Shown: positions 1-13,439 of the stretch, in pieces | Layout: each line of letters opens with the position of its first letter | How positions within the stretch are numbered: the stretch's first letter is position 1 | NCBI RefSeq assembly: GCF_019175365.1 | Contig: NZ_CP059572.1 | Span: 4,650,001-4,714,000 of the forward strand | DNA length: 64,000 bases | Source: Actinomadura graeca | Lineage (GTDB): Bacteria > Actinomycetota > Actinomycetes > Streptosporangiales > Streptosporangiaceae | Direction: 5' to 3' | Program-made: the position numbers and the translations under genes | Notes under the pieces: generated by a model | What the model saw: the letters and a program-made list of their open reading frames with translations, nothing else | Databases searched by the model: none | What the model was told of the DNA's origin: nothing

Positions 1-929
<929 letters not shown>

Positions 930-1052
930 TCTCAAGACCTCTTCTGCTTGATGGGAAGGAATACGGTCGCCTGCGGGAGTCAGGTCGACGCGGCGCGGGC
1001 GCGGTGCCCGGCCCCCTGCCCGGGCGCCTCACGGCCGGCCCGGGCCAGTACC

Positions 1053-3580
<2,528 letters not shown>

Positions 3581-4222
3581 TCAGCGGACACGCCAGGCGC
3601 CCGTGCGGCGCGGCCCAGAAGAGGGACCGGTCACCTTGACCCGGCTGACGGTGCCGTGGCCGAGTTCCTCGTTCAGGCGCCGGACGAGTGTGGACGACAG
3701 GAGCCGCAGCTGTGTCGCCCAGGTCGTGGAGTCTGCCGCGACGGTCAGCACACCCTCCTCGAAGTGCTCCGGACGGGTGTGCTCTGCCAATTCCGGGCCG
3801 ACGATCCCCGCCCAGTTCCCGAACACGCCTCCGACGGCCGCCCGCTGCTCCCATCCCCGGGACGACAGGAGCTCGCGGATCGCCGCGCTGAACAGCTTGG
3901 GATCGCCGCCACGTCCCGGCTCCCTCACGCGGACGAGCTTGGTCTGCCTGCGCTTGCCCCCCTGGCCGGGGAGTGTGCCGCGCTTGAGTGCGTCGGCCTT
4001 CGCCTGGGCGAGCGCCTCGCGGGCCATCTCGATCCCCGACTTGGCCGGTGCCGCTGCCGGATCACCGGCCGGATCGCCGGGCGCGGCACCGGCTGCGGCA
4101 CCGGCCGCGTCGCCTGCCGGGGCACCGGGAGTTGGGGATGCGGCCGATTCTGCCGATTCCGCCGATGCCGCGGGATCCACGGGTTCGGGGGAGTTATGCA
4201 CATCCTGTGGATCGTCCGCCAT
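3581..4222 (-). CDS. DciA-type DUF721 protein (likely helicase loader/operator)
   Basis: This 213-aa protein belongs to the DUF721 (DciA) family. Known members interact with the replicative helicase DnaB in bacteria that lack DnaC or DnaI. An acidic, Ala/Pro/Gly-rich segment fills about residues 15-65. It is followed by a basic linker (GGKRRQTKLVRVREPGRG) and a C-terminal DUF721 fold of about 100 residues, starting near FSAAIRELLSSRGWEQ and including LTVAADSTTWATQLRLL. The ATG at 4222 has GGGAGGAG 9 bases upstream. Its position between recF and gyrB matches mycobacterial Rv0004. The loader role is inferred from the family. Confidence 0.85.
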   Translation of the reverse strand: MADDPQDVHNSPEPVDPAASAESAESAASPTPGAPAGDAAGAAAGAAPGDPAGDPAAAPAKSGIEMAREALAQAKADALKRGTLPGQGGKRRQTKLVRVREPGRGGDPKLFSAAIRELLSSRGWEQRAAVGGVFGNWAGIVGPELAEHTRPEHFEEGVLTVAADSTTWATQLRLLSSTLVRRLNEELGHGTVSRVKVTGPSSGPRRTGAWRVR

Positions 4223-4303
4223 GGCGTTCTCTCCTCCCAGGCTGGGACCGGCTCCGGAACAGGTCCGCTTCGCGGGCGTCGCCGCCCGGGATCGCGGTCT
4301 GGA

Positions 4304-5446
4304 TCAAGACTGAGGCCCGGTCCGCTCGCGAACGACCTGACCGTCCGAGACGGTATACGAGCCCCCGGTCAATTCGGCCGGGACGTCCGCGGGGACGGCC
4401 GCCGTGATCAGGACCTGCTCGGCCGGCGCGACCATCTCCGCGAGGCGGCTGCGGCGGCCGGTGTCCAGCTCGGCGAACACGTCGTCCAAGATCAGGACGG
4501 GGTCGTCACCGTCCGCGCGGAGCAGGTCGAACGCGCCGAGCCGCAGCCCGAGCGCGAACGACCACGACTCGCCGTGGCTGGCGTACCCGCGGGCGGGCAG
4601 CTCCCCCAGCCGCAGGACGAGCTCGTCCCGGTGCGGGCCCACAAGGCTGACACCGCGCTCCAGCTCCTGCTTCCGGGCATCGGCCACGGCCGTGAGCATC
4701 TGCTCGGCCAGTTGTCCACGGTCTGTGGACAACTCCGTGTCCCCCAAGGAGCTCTTGTAGTAAAGGTCCACAGCGCTACTGGCAGGCGCAAGGGCCGCAT
4801 ACGCGCGCGCGACGAGTGGACGGATCGCGGCCACCAGGTCCAGGCGCGCGGCCAGCAACTCGGAGCCCGTCCGGGCGAGATGGGAGTCCCACACGTCCAG
4901 CGTGGCCAGCACCTCGGGGCCGGGGGAGCGCCGGTGCGCCGCCGCCGACTTCAGCAGGGCGTTGCGCTGCTTGAGGACACGGTCATAGTCGGACCGGACG
5001 CCGGCGAAGCGCGGGGCACGGGCCGTCAGCAGCTCGTCCATGAACCGCCGCCGCTCCCCCGGATCGCCCTTCACCAGCGTGAGGTCCTCGGGGGCGAACA
5101 GGACCGTCCGCAGCATCCCCAGGATCTCCCGCGGCCTGGGGACGGGGGAGCGGTTCAGCCTGGCCCGGTTCGCCTTCCCGGGGTTGATCTCAAGCTCGAT
5201 CAGCGCCTTGCGGTCGTCCTTCACCACCCCGGCCCGGACGATCGCGCGCGGCGCGCCGTGCCGGACGAGGGGGGCATCGGTGGACGCCCGGTGACTGCCG
5301 TGTGCGGCGACGTAGCCGATGGCCTCGACCAGGTTCGTCTTGCCCTGCCCGTTGGGGCCCACGAACGTGGTCACCCCCGGCTCGATCGCCACCTCGGCAG
5401 TGGCGTACGAGCGGAAGTCCTGGAGGGAGAGGTGGGCGACGTGCAC
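4304..5446 (-). CDS. recF: DNA replication and repair protein RecF
   Basis: RecF is an SMC-like ATPase that acts with RecO and RecR to load RecA at gaps. The GTG at 5446 gives the family N-terminus [14 protein letters not shown] and a 380-aa protein. A GTG at 5491 would add 15 residues with no family resemblance. The ribosome site is weak, so the start rests on homology. Walker A is GPNGQGKT at residues 30-37. Walker B reads [12 protein letters not shown] near the C-terminus, preceded by the ABC-signature-like [14 protein letters not shown]. The coding sequence contains a pair of inverted DnaA-box matches at 4712-4732. It lies 81 bp upstream of dciA on the same strand. Confidence 0.96.
   Translation of the reverse strand: MHVAHLSLQDFRSYATAEVAIEPGVTTFVGPNGQGKTNLVEAIGYVAAHGSHRASTDAPLVRHGAPRAIVRAGVVKDDRKALIELEINPGKANRARLNRSPVPRPREILGMLRTVLFAPEDLTLVKGDPGERRRFMDELLTARAPRFAGVRSDYDRVLKQRNALLKSAAAHRRSPGPEVLATLDVWDSHLARTGSELLAARLDLVAAIRPLVARAYAALAPASSAVDLYYKSSLGDTELSTDRGQLAEQMLTAVADARKQELERGVSLVGPHRDELVLRLGELPARGYASHGESWSFALGLRLGAFDLLRADGDDPVLILDDVFAELDTGRRSRLAEMVAPAEQVLITAAVPADVPAELTGGSYTVSDGQVVRERTGPQS
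4712..4732. promoter_or_regulatory. Inverted pair of DnaA-box matches inside recF
   Basis: TTGTCCACG at 4712-4720 is followed three bases later by TGTGGACAA at 4724-4732, the reverse complement of the exact high-GC DnaA box TTGTCCACA. They lie within recF coding sequence, so they may be a coincidence of codon use or titration sites. The head-to-head spacing and exact match make them worth recording. Confidence 0.5.
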
Positions 5447-5559
5447 GAAACACGAGCGTAGGGCCTTCCGGTGCTCACCCGCCCCACACACCCCCCGCCC
5501 GCCAGCCCGCGTAGCCGGAGCCGGACGCTCCGGCGGGCAGGGGATAAGTCGTCCACGCC

Positions 5560-5568
5560 TGTGGATAA
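5560..5568 (-). promoter_or_regulatory. Exact DnaA box in recF-gnd gap
   Basis: TGTGGATAA is the reverse complement of TTATCCACA, the classical DnaA box. It lies in the 154-bp gap between gnd and recF. A second, weaker site (GTCCACG) lies just before it. It could regulate recF or titrate DnaA. No function is shown by sequence alone. Confidence 0.5.
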
Positions 5569-5600
5569 CTCCGTCCGATCGAGGCTCGGACGGCGCCGGC

Positions 5601-6521
5601 TCACACAGCGGGCGGTTTCACGTCGGCGCCGGGGGAGTCGGCACCCTTCGCCTCCTCCACGGCGTGGCCGCCGAACTGGTTGCGGAGCGCCGCCACCACC
5701 CGCATCGTCGGCGAGTCGTCCTGGCGGGAGGCGAAGCGGGCGTAGAGGGACGCGGTGATCGCCGGCAGCGGGACCGCGTGGTCGACGGCGGCCTGGACGG
5801 TCCAGCGGCCCTCGCCGGAGTCGTTGGCGTAGCCGCGGATGTCGTCCAGCTCCGGATCGTTCGCCAGCGTCCGGTTCATCAGGTCCAGCAGCCAGGACCG
5901 GATGACCGTGCCCTCCTGCCAGCTGCGGAACGTCTCTGGGATGTTCGTGACGACGTCGCTGGCCTCGATCAGCTCGTACCCCTCGCCGAACGCCTGCATC
6001 ATCGCGTACTCGATGCCGTTGTGGACCATCTTCACGAAGTGCCCGGCCCCGATCTTGCCGGAGTGGACGAAGCCGAACTCGCCCTCGGGCTTGAGGGTCT
6101 CGAAGACCGGCATGAGCCGCTTCACGTTGTCCTCGTCGCCGCCGACCATGAGGGCGTAGCCGTTCTCCAGCCCCCACACGCCGCCGCTGACACCGCAGTC
6201 GACGAAGCCGATGCCCTTGGCGGCCAGCTCCTCACCGTGCTTGCGGTCGTCCACATAGTGTGAATTCCCGCCGTCGACGACCAGGTCGCCTCGCTGGAGG
6301 ATCTCCCCCAGCCTGTGGACGGTGTCCGCGGTCGGCTTCCCGGCGGGCACCATCACCCACACGGCGCGCGGCGGTGTCAGCCGTTCGACGAGCTCCTCGA
6401 TCGAGCCGACGTCGCTGACATCGGGATCGCGGTCGTAGCCGACGACCGTGTGGCCGCCCCGGCGCAGCCGCTCGGCCATGTTGCCGCCCATCTTGCCCAG
6501 GCCGATGATCCCCAGTTCCAT
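5601..6521 (-). CDS. gnd: 6-phosphogluconate dehydrogenase, decarboxylating (short type)
   Basis: This enzyme oxidises and decarboxylates 6-phosphogluconate to ribulose 5-phosphate in the pentose phosphate pathway. At 306 aa it is the short bacterial form, compared with about 470 aa for the long form. The Rossmann motif GLGKMGGN is near residue 7. Further motifs are VDGGNSHY, the substrate loop VSGGVWG, and the catalytic lysine in [13 protein letters not shown]. The ATG at 6521 has GGGGAG 7 bases upstream. Placement between dnaN and recF is a known actinobacterial arrangement, so a metabolic gene here is not foreign. Cofactor preference (NAD or NADP) cannot be told safely from sequence. Confidence 0.95.
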   Translation of the reverse strand: MELGIIGLGKMGGNMAERLRRGGHTVVGYDRDPDVSDVGSIEELVERLTPPRAVWVMVPAGKPTADTVHRLGEILQRGDLVVDGGNSHYVDDRKHGEELAAKGIGFVDCGVSGGVWGLENGYALMVGGDEDNVKRLMPVFETLKPEGEFGFVHSGKIGAGHFVKMVHNGIEYAMMQAFGEGYELIEASDVVTNIPETFRSWQEGTVIRSWLLDLMNRTLANDPELDDIRGYANDSGEGRWTVQAAVDHAVPLPAITASLYARFASRQDDSPTMRVVAALRNQFGGHAVEEAKGADSPGADVKPPAV

Positions 6522-6642
6522 CGCTCACTCCCCTGCGTAGCCCGTCCGCCCGTGCGCCGGGTCCCATCTCCCGTGCGCGGGCGCCCGCGGGGGCGGCTCC
6601 CCCGCGGGGTGGTCGTCCCCTTGTATGCCCCGGAGACCGGCC

Positions 6643-7785
6643 TTACCCAGACAACCGCACAGGCATGATCAGATAACGGTAGTTCGGGTTCTCCCCGTCC
6701 TGCGGCGGCTTGCCGGTGAGCACGGCGGGCTTGGTCGGGGTCGTGAAGGACAGCCGGGCGACGTCCGAGCCGATCGCGGAGAGCCCGTCGAGCAGGAACC
6801 CGGGGTTGAAGGCGATGTCGATGTCGTCGCCCTCCAGCGTCGCCTCCAGCGCCTCCACGGCCTGTGCCTCGTCGCCGGTCCCGGCCTCCAGGACGACCTC
6901 GCCCTGGCTGAACGAGAGCCGCACAGGGGTGTTCCGCTCGGCGACGAGCGACACGCGCTTGACGGCCTCGATGAACGGGGCGGTCTGGATCTCGGCCAGG
7001 CCCGCGTACTCGCTCGGCAGCAGCGACCGGTACTTGACGAAGTCGCCGTCCAGCAGCCGTGAGGTCGTGCGGCGGCCGCCGCCCTCGAAGCCGATCATGC
7101 CCTCGCCGGTCCCGCCCGTCCCGGCGAGCGCGATCGACACCTCGGCGCCCGAGGTCAGCGACTTGGCGGTGTCGGCCAGCGTCTTCGCCGGGACCAGCGC
7201 GACGGCGGAGAAGTCCGGCCGCTCGGGCTTCCAGTGCAGCTCCCGGACGGCCAGCCGGTAGCGGTCGGTGGACGCGAGCGTGACGGTCTCGCCCTCGATC
7301 TCCACGCGAACGCCGGTCAGCATCGGGATGGTGTCGTCCTTGCCCGCGGCGATGGCGACCTGCGCGACGGCGGCGGCGAACTCGTCGCTGCCCACCGCGC
7401 CCGCGGCCGGCGGCATCTCCGGAAGGGTCGGGTAGTCCTCCACAGGCATGGTGAGGAGTGTGAACTTCGCGCTGCCGCAACGGAGCATCACCTTCGCCCC
7501 GTCGGTGGACACCTCCACAGGGTGGGGAGGAAGGCTGCGCGAGATCTCGGCGAGCAGGCGGCCGGACACCAGCGCGGTGCCCGCCTCCTCCACGTCGATG
7601 TCGGTGGACACCTGGGCGGAGACCTCGTAGTCGAACGCAGAGAGCTTCAGCCGGTCGCTGTGTTCTCCACCCCCGGCGACGATGTGCATGCCCGCGAGCA
7701 CCGGAACCGGGGGCCGGACCGGGAGCGTACGCGCCGTCCAGGCGACGGCGTCGGCAAGGGCGTCTCTGTCGATGCGGAACTTCAA
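6643..7785 (-). CDS. dnaN: DNA polymerase III sliding clamp (beta subunit)
   Basis: The beta clamp is a ring-shaped dimer that tethers polymerase III to DNA. The protein is 380 aa from a TTG at 7785. That start has AGGAGG 9 bases upstream and gives LKFRIDRDALADAVAWTARTLPVRPPVPVLAG, the usual clamp N-terminus. The frame stays open to 7815, but the extra ten residues are not conserved. Three clamp domains follow, ending in the typical TKPAVL...NYRYLIMPVRLSG. It is separated from dnaA by oriC and shares its strand. Confidence 0.96.
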   Translation of the reverse strand: MKFRIDRDALADAVAWTARTLPVRPPVPVLAGMHIVAGGGEHSDRLKLSAFDYEVSAQVSTDIDVEEAGTALVSGRLLAEISRSLPPHPVEVSTDGAKVMLRCGSAKFTLLTMPVEDYPTLPEMPPAAGAVGSDEFAAAVAQVAIAAGKDDTIPMLTGVRVEIEGETVTLASTDRYRLAVRELHWKPERPDFSAVALVPAKTLADTAKSLTSGAEVSIALAGTGGTGEGMIGFEGGGRRTTSRLLDGDFVKYRSLLPSEYAGLAEIQTAPFIEAVKRVSLVAERNTPVRLSFSQGEVVLEAGTGDEAQAVEALEATLEGDDIDIAFNPGFLLDGLSAIGSDVARLSFTTPTKPAVLTGKPPQDGENPNYRYLIMPVRLSG

Positions 7786-8571
7786 GGGGACCCGCCTCCT
7801 GCAGGTTTCGGACAAGGGTGAGGTGGAGAGATCGTGATCGGCGCACCCGGGGCACGTTGTCCCCAGGCCCTGACTTGAGATGGATCTTTTCTTGGATAGA
7901 GAAGTAGAGCAGTACTAGTCATAGGGGCCGTGGATAGTGTGGATATCACGCATCGTCGCAGGTGAGGGCGCGAATCTCTGTCCACGGGGGCTGTGCATGG
8001 GCCGTGGACGGCGCGGCGCCGCCTGGGGACGGCGATTCCGTCCCCACACGTCATCCTCACGTCATCCCCCGGTTGTCCACGAGTTCTCCGCAGGTTCTCC
8101 CCGCCCGGCGCGGTCCCGGCGACAATGACGGGTGATCGTCGAACTCGTCCCCAGGCCGTCCCCAGGAAGTCCCCAGGCTGTCCACGAGTTCGTCCCCATG
8201 ATGCCGGGTGGCCGTCCCCAGCCGTTCCACAATGCGTCCACGAGTCGTCCTCAGGTTGTCCGCAGGTTTTCCCCTGGCTTATCCACGGGGATCCCCAGGG
8301 TTTTCCCCAGGCTGTGAATGGCGTCCCCCGTGATACGTCGCGTTTTTCGGTGTTCCTCCTGCTTTGGACGAGCGAAACGGGGTCGGTCCGGGTCGGAGGC
8401 GGCTCCGCCCGGCCGTCCACAGCCGCCGCGTGGGCTCTTGCGAGCTTTCCACAACCGTCGGACAGCTGTCCGTGAGCCTTCCACAACCGTCAGAGGGGGT
8501 CACCGTCGGCCCGGCATCGGTCCGGCAACACTCGCCCGATGCGAGGCCCCTGCCCCGGCCGGAGGGGGCCG
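7786..8571. other. Chromosomal replication origin oriC
   Basis: This 786-bp noncoding gap between dnaA and dnaN is where actinobacterial oriC lies. It contains many DnaA-box-like sites, mostly reading in one direction on the plus strand. The closest matches are TTGTCCCCA at 7857, ATATCCACA (reverse strand) at 7938-7946, TTGTCCACG at 8073-8081 and TTATCCACG at 8279-8287. Two TTCCACAAC sites lie around 8447-8486, with a dozen or more degenerate GTCCCCAGG or GTCCACGAG copies between 8145 and 8310. An AT-richer patch at about 7871-7925 beside dnaN is the best candidate unwinding element. Open frames across the region are shadows. Confidence 0.88.
7871..7925. other. Candidate DNA unwinding element of oriC
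   Basis: This is the most AT-rich stretch in the dnaA-dnaN gap (TGGATCTTTTCTTGGATAG followed by AGAAGTAGAGCAGTACTAG). It lies at the dnaN end, next to the DnaA-box array. Identification as the unwinding element is inferred from base composition and position. Confidence 0.45.
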
Positions 8572-10845
8572 TCAGCGCTTGCGGGCCTGGTGCTTGATGC
8601 GCCCGGTCAGTTCCGTCACCTGGTTGTAGATGGCGCGGCGCTCGGCCATGAGCGACCGGATCTTGCGCTCGGCGTGCATGACCGTCGTGTGGTCGCGCCC
8701 CCCGAACTGCTGGCCGATCTTGGGGAGGGACAGCTCGGTCAACTCCCGGCACAGGTACATCGCGATCTGCCGGGCCGTCACCAGCATCCGCGACCGCGAC
8801 GGCCCGCAGAGGTCCTCGATCGTCGTCCCGAAGTACTCGACCGTCTGCGCCATGATCATCGCCGCGGTGATCTCCGGGCCGGAGTCGTTGGGGATGAGGT
8901 CCTTCAGGACGATCTCCGCCAGCTTCATGTCCACCGACTGCCGGTTCAGGCTCGCGAACGCCGTGACCCGGATCAGCGCGCCCTCCAGCTCGCGGATGTT
9001 CGTCGCGATCTGCGAGGCGATGAACTCCAGCACGTCGGGCGGCGCGGCGAGTCCCTCCTGCCGCGCCTTCTTCTGCAGGATCGCGATCCGCGTCTCCAGC
9101 TCGGGCGGCTGGACGTCCGTCGTCAGACCCCACTCGAAGCGGTTGCGGAGGCGGTCCTCCAACGTCACCAGCTCCTTAGGGGGACGATCACTGGAGATCA
9201 CGATCTGCTTGCTCGCGTTGTGGAGCGTGTTGAAGGTGTGGAAGAACTCCTCCTGCGTCTGCTCCTTGCCCTCAAGGAACTGGATGTCGTCGACGAGGAG
9301 GATGTCCACATCCCGGTACCGGCGCCGGAAGCCATCGGCCTTTCCGTCCCGGATCGAGTTGATGAAGTCGTTCGTGAACTCCTCAGAGCTTACATAACGG
9401 ACACGCGCGCCATTGAAGAGACTTTGCGCGTAATGCCCGATGGCGTGGAGGAGGTGCGTCTTGCCGAGACCGGAGTCCCCGTAGATGAACAACGGGTTGT
9501 ACGCCTTGGCCGGCTGCTCGGCGACCGCGACGGCGGCGGCATGCGCGAACCGGTTGGACGAACCGATGACGAAGGTCTCGAACGTGTACTTCGGGTTGAG
9601 ACGGGCGTGCTCGGACGCGCCGGACCCCGGGCCTCCGCCGGAGGAACCGGACCCGCCGCCAGGCGCCCCGGAGACACCCGGCGCGACACCCGGCGCACCG
9701 GGGGCGCTTCCGACCGGGCCCGGGCCGCTTCCGCCAGGCCCTGGGCCGCCGCCACCCGGTCCTCCGGGGCCTGGACCGCGGCCGCGCGTGTCGTCGGCCT
9801 CCTCGTCCCGGTAGCCGGCCTCTGCCCGATAGGGCTCTTCTCCGCGGTAGGGCTCTTCCCCGCGATAAGGCTCCTCTGGACGGTACTTATCCGCAGGCCC
9901 GGCGCTCTTGTACGGATCGTCCCCGAGCCCTAGCGGAGGCTCGCCACCCAGCTGGTTCTCTGGCCCCTGCGGGGACTCGGCGCGGCCTGCGGGCCGGAGC
10001 GGTCCCAGAGTCCGGTCGTTCAGATGCGAAGGCGCATGCGGAGGCCGTCCTGGAAGCTCCCCTCCGTAGCCTTCTGCACCTCCTCCGTATCCCTCTGGCC
10101 CGGGACCATAGTTCTCTGGGCCTTTCCCATAACCCTCTGGGCCGCCGTAGCCTTCGGAGCCGCTGTAGCCTTCCGATCCGCCGCCTCCGGGCGGGCGTCC
10201 GCGTCCGCCTGGATATCCCTGGCCGCCTCGTCCGTCGAACGGTGCGCCCCGTCCTCCGTATGCGGGCGGACGCGGAGCGGGCGGATAGCCGCCGCCGTGC
10301 TCGGCCTCCCGCTGCGGCCATCCACGATCCTCGTCCGCCTGTGGATATCCACCGGCGGACCCAGGGTTGTGGGTAACTCCCGACTGCGTCCTGTACCCCG
10401 GATCGTTGTACGGCTGCTCGGGGTAGGACCGGTCCCCATATGACTGGTCCGTGTAGGAACGGTCTCGATCGTGTTCATCGGAGGGACGATCGCTATAAGA
10501 AGGTGCAGATTCGTGCACCGGCGCGGATAGCGGCTCGCTCCCTCCCGCGCGCGCGCCACCGCCGGGGCCCGGCCCAGCTCCACCAGGCGGCTCCGGCTGG
10601 ACGGTCACCGCGACGCGGATCTCCCTGCCCAACTCGCGCGAAAGCGCCTGCGTGATGAGGTTCCGAAGCCGCGTCTCCAGTGCGTCCTTGGCGAACTCGT
10701 TCGGCGCCGCGAGGAGCGCAGTGCCTTCCACAAGGGCCAGCGGACGGACCATCGGCAACCAAGCGCGGTAGCTAGGAGAAAGGTCGCTCTCAGCCAGTGC
10801 AGTGAGGGTGCGGGCCCAGACCGATCCGAGATCCTGACCGTCCAT
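8572..10845 (-). CDS. dnaA: Chromosomal replication initiator DnaA
   Basis: DnaA is the AAA+ ATPase that binds DnaA boxes and opens oriC. The ATG at 10845, with GGGGAGGGG about 10 bases upstream, gives 757 aa. Domain I is residues 1-92 ([17 protein letters not shown]). Domain II is a very long, Gly/Pro/Tyr/Glu-rich linker of about 320 residues with near-repeats such as PYRGEE and EGYGG. Domain III begins near residue 412 ([16 protein letters not shown]), with Walker [10 protein letters not shown] and Walker [11 protein letters not shown]. Domain IV carries the box-recognition signature [15 protein letters not shown]. Streptomyces DnaA is also long, about 650 aa. The upstream region has two exact DnaA boxes, suggesting autoregulation. 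Confidence 0.97.
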   Translation of the reverse strand: MDGQDLGSVWARTLTALAESDLSPSYRAWLPMVRPLALVEGTALLAAPNEFAKDALETRLRNLITQALSRELGREIRVAVTVQPEPPGGAGPGPGGGARAGGSEPLSAPVHESAPSYSDRPSDEHDRDRSYTDQSYGDRSYPEQPYNDPGYRTQSGVTHNPGSAGGYPQADEDRGWPQREAEHGGGYPPAPRPPAYGGRGAPFDGRGGQGYPGGRGRPPGGGGSEGYSGSEGYGGPEGYGKGPENYGPGPEGYGGGAEGYGGELPGRPPHAPSHLNDRTLGPLRPAGRAESPQGPENQLGGEPPLGLGDDPYKSAGPADKYRPEEPYRGEEPYRGEEPYRAEAGYRDEEADDTRGRGPGPGGPGGGGPGPGGSGPGPVGSAPGAPGVAPGVSGAPGGGSGSSGGGPGSGASEHARLNPKYTFETFVIGSSNRFAHAAAVAVAEQPAKAYNPLFIYGDSGLGKTHLLHAIGHYAQSLFNGARVRYVSSEEFTNDFINSIRDGKADGFRRRYRDVDILLVDDIQFLEGKEQTQEEFFHTFNTLHNASKQIVISSDRPPKELVTLEDRLRNRFEWGLTTDVQPPELETRIAILQKKARQEGLAAPPDVLEFIASQIATNIRELEGALIRVTAFASLNRQSVDMKLAEIVLKDLIPNDSGPEITAAMIMAQTVEYFGTTIEDLCGPSRSRMLVTARQIAMYLCRELTELSLPKIGQQFGGRDHTTVMHAERKIRSLMAERRAIYNQVTELTGRIKHQARKR

Positions 10846-11536
10846 GCGCAAGGTCCCCTCCCCACGACTCCGCTGAACGGAGTACCTGACTGCCCAGCTC
10901 CCCCACGGGTTGCGACCCGCCTCGGTGGGCACGGCCGCGACGCGGAAGACTTACTCTCTCACGAGTTGTCCACAGAGTTGTCCACATGCTGTGCATGAAC
11001 ATGCGGCACCCTGTGCAAAAGTCCTGGCGCGGACTCGGACAGCTGAGATCGGATCGCTCCCCGTCGGCGCGACGGCCATTGACGGGAGCGGTGACTGGGG
11101 GGTGGTCCTGGAACGGAGTCTCGAACGATGAATGCCGACATCGGATGCTCAGAAGGAGTGTCGGCTCGCCGGAGAGACCCTAACCGCTGCTTGCCCAGCC
11201 CGCAACACACCTGGCCCATCCACACACCCCGCCACTCCTTTCAGCAGGACCGACCCCGGCGGGCGAATGGGCGCGCGGCGGCCTGTGGATACCTCGTCGC
11301 ACCCCCGCAAGGCCGTCCCGTCATTGCCCCAAGCGGCGGCACCCGTTCCGTTTGACCGCGTGCCCGGGTAGCCCGTAACGTTCTGAGGTCGAGTCGCATC
11401 GACGGAGCTGTCGCGTGCCCGCCGGCCGCCCCTCCTGGGAAGCACGGGTGGGCCCCCGCTGCGGGGGACCAGACGCGAACCTCGATGCGAGCTATCGCGC
11501 CTTGAAGACGAACCGACCGCAGCACTGGAGCCTCGA
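10846..11536. promoter_or_regulatory. dnaA-rpmH divergent promoter region
   Basis: This 691-bp noncoding region separates the minus-strand dnaA from the plus-strand rpmH operon, so it must hold promoters for both. Two exact DnaA boxes, 12 bp apart, lie at 10966-10986. No convincing -10/-35 pair was picked for rpmH. Short open frames here have no recognisable content. Confidence 0.7.
10966..10986 (+). promoter_or_regulatory. Two exact DnaA boxes upstream of dnaA
   Basis: TTGTCCACA occurs at 10966-10974 and again at 10978-10986, in the same orientation and 12 bp apart. They lie about 120-140 bp upstream of the dnaA start. This placement fits autoregulation of dnaA as known in Streptomyces. These are better matches than any site inside the dnaA-dnaN gap. 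Confidence 0.75.
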
Positions 11537-11674
11537 GTGAGCAAGCGTACTTTCCAGCCGAACAACCGTCGCCGCCACAAGAAGCACGGCTTCCGGCTGC
11601 GCATGCGCACCCGCGCCGGGCGCGCCATTCTCTCCGGGCGGCGCGGCAAGGGCCGCGCCCGTATCGCGGTCTGA
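11537..11674 (+). CDS. rpmH: 50S ribosomal protein L34
   Basis: This 45-aa, very basic protein is part of the large ribosomal subunit. It reads [20 protein letters not shown] and ends [10 protein letters not shown], matching L34 along its length. The GTG at 11537 has GGAG 7 bases upstream. It is the first gene of the plus-strand rnpA-yidD-yidC-jag run, in the usual bacterial order beside dnaA. It lies 15 bp before rnpA. Confidence 0.97.
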   Translation: MSKRTFQPNNRRRHKKHGFRLRMRTRAGRAILSGRRGKGRARIAV

Positions 11675-11689
11675 TCGACGACCCCTCTC

Positions 11690-12058
11690 ATGCTGCCGTC
11701 CGGGCACCGGATGCGGCGGCGGGACGACTTCACGCTGGCCGTCCGGCGCGGTCGCCGCGCCGGACGGCCGAACGTCGTCGTCCACCTGCTCCACCGGGAA
11801 GGGGACCCCGGAGCGGCCGGACCGCCGCTGGTCGGGTTCATCGTGGCGCGCACGGTGGGGAACGCCGTCGTCCGCAACTCGGTTCGCCGCCGGCTCCGGC
11901 ACCAGGTGCGCGCGCACCTGGACCGTCTCCCAGCGGGTAGCCTGCTCGTAGTGCGCGCCAACCCCGCCGCGGGGAAGGCGCGTCCTGACGAACTGGCCGC
12001 GGATCTGGAGTCGGCGCTCGACCGGCTGCTGCGGCCCGCGTCCAAGGGGCGGAGATGA
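11690..12058 (+). CDS. rnpA: Ribonuclease P protein component
   Basis: This is the protein cofactor of RNase P, which removes 5' leaders from tRNA precursors with the catalytic RNA. The protein is 122 aa, beginning [23 protein letters not shown] as in the family. The RNA-binding RNR signature is seen as [14 protein letters not shown] near residue 62. It overlaps yidD by 4 bp (ATGA), which indicates translational coupling. Confidence 0.95.
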   Translation: MLPSGHRMRRRDDFTLAVRRGRRAGRPNVVVHLLHREGDPGAAGPPLVGFIVARTVGNAVVRNSVRRRLRHQVRAHLDRLPAGSLLVVRANPAAGKARPDELAADLESALDRLLRPASKGRR

Positions 12059-12417
12059 GGAGTCGGCAGGGGGACCCGTTCCCCTCCCAGCACGCCACGG
12101 CAGGGGCGCCAGGCCCCGTCGCCACGGTGCTGATCCTCCTCGTCCGCGCCTACCGCCGCTTCTTGAGTCCCCTGCTCGGGCAGCAGTGCCGCTTCCAGCC
12201 CAGTTGCAGCGCCTACGGCCTGGAGGCCCTCCAGACCCACGGCGCACTGCGCGGAACGTGGCTGACCGCCCGCCGGATCGGCCGGTGCCATCCCTTCCAC
12301 CCCGGGGGCTACGACCCGGTACCGCCGAAGAAGGCGTCCACGGCGGCTTCTTCGAACTCCGGCCGCGAGGAGAGCGGCCCCGCCCTAGCAGAGCCCAAGG
12401 AGCTGCCCGGTGCTTGA
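12055..12417 (+). CDS. yidD: Membrane protein insertion efficiency factor YidD
   Basis: This is a small, membrane-associated protein thought to help insertion of membrane proteins together with YidC. It is 120 aa. The family core runs from residue 25 ([29 protein letters not shown]) and includes the conserved cysteines and [12 protein letters not shown]. The first 20 residues and the last 30 are not conserved. It overlaps rnpA by 4 bp and yidC by 8 bp, so the run is one operon. Confidence 0.94.
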   Translation: MRSRQGDPFPSQHATAGAPGPVATVLILLVRAYRRFLSPLLGQQCRFQPSCSAYGLEALQTHGALRGTWLTARRIGRCHPFHPGGYDPVPPKKASTAASSNSGREESGPALAEPKELPGA

Positions 12418-13402
12418 TTGGCTGTACGAGATCGTCGCTCAGCTCATTGTGTGGATCCACACAGCGCTGAGCACCGTCGTCCCCAAGGACAGTGGATGGG
12501 CCTGGGGCGGCTCCATCATCCTGCTGACCGTCCTGCTACGGCTGGCCATGGTCCCCCTCTTCGTGAAGCAGATCCATGCCTCGCGCAAGATGCAGGAGCT
12601 GAACCCCAAGGTCCAGGCGCTGCGTAAGAAATACAAGAACGACAAGCAGCGACTCAACCAGGAGGTCATGAAGCTCTACCAGGAGAACGGCGCCAACCCG
12701 CTCTCAGGTTGCCTGCCGCTCCTGGTGCAGATGCCGGTCTTCATCGGCCTCTTCCAGACCCTCAAGCGGATCTCGGACGCCAAGGAGGGCCACGACGTCT
12801 TCGCGCTCAAGTGGGAGCTCGTCGAGAGCGCCCAGAACGCGAACATCTTCGGCGCCCACATCCCGGACACCTTCCTCAACGCCTGGGGAGCCGACCCCAA
12901 GAGCTGGACGGCGATCATCGTCACCGCCATCGCGGTGGTGATCAGCTCCTGCACCACGTTCTTCACCGTCCGCGCCAGCATGAAGCGCCAGCCCGTCACC
13001 GACGACGCCAACCCGATGATGCAGGCGCAGAAGATGATGGTCTTCCTCGCTCCCCTCTTCGGCCTCTTCGGACTGGGCTTCCCCCTCGGCGTCCTCATGT
13101 ACTGGGTCACGTCCAACAGCTGGACGCTCGCCCAGCAGCACTACATCTACAAGAAGTACCCGCCACTCGCCGCGAACGGCGACGGGAACGGCACGACCCC
13201 CGCCAAGGGCGCTCCGGCGAAGGGTGCTCCCGTCAAGGGCAAGGCCGGCGCGAAGGGCACGTCCACCTCGTCCGGGGTCAAGGCGAAGCTCAAGAAGGAC
13301 ACCGCACCGGCCCCCGAGCCCGAGGACACCAAGCCCAAGGTCGTCCGGAATCAGCCGACCCGTAAGTCGCGCAGCAAGCGCAGCGGCAGCCAGAAGCGCT
13401 AG
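12410..13402 (+). CDS. yidC: Membrane protein insertase YidC
   Basis: This is the Oxa1/YidC/Alb3 insertase for inner-membrane proteins, acting with or without SecYEG. The 330-aa protein starts at GTG 12410 ([20 protein letters not shown]). It contains the family core from about residue 30, including the positively charged segment [22 protein letters not shown], and the repeated hydrophobic segments up to about residue 245. The large periplasmic domain of Gram-negative YidC is absent, as is usual in Gram-positives. A Lys/Ala/Gly-rich tail (about residues 255-330) resembles the basic tails that contact ribosomes. Confidence 0.95.
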   Translation: MLDWLYEIVAQLIVWIHTALSTVVPKDSGWAWGGSIILLTVLLRLAMVPLFVKQIHASRKMQELNPKVQALRKKYKNDKQRLNQEVMKLYQENGANPLSGCLPLLVQMPVFIGLFQTLKRISDAKEGHDVFALKWELVESAQNANIFGAHIPDTFLNAWGADPKSWTAIIVTAIAVVISSCTTFFTVRASMKRQPVTDDANPMMQAQKMMVFLAPLFGLFGLGFPLGVLMYWVTSNSWTLAQQHYIYKKYPPLAANGDGNGTTPAKGAPAKGAPVKGKAGAKGTSTSSGVKAKLKKDTAPAPEPEDTKPKVVRNQPTRKSRSKRSGSQKR

Positions 13403-13439
13403 TTTGAACCCCGAGCCCCTGCCCGAGAAGGAGACCCCG

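Noticed and set aside
5612..5621. parS half-site GTTTCACGTC
   Set aside because: Only half of the palindrome matches, and it lies in the end of gnd.
11149..12460. Minus-strand frames covering rpmH to yidD
   Set aside because: They overlap well-identified plus-strand genes and are featureless.
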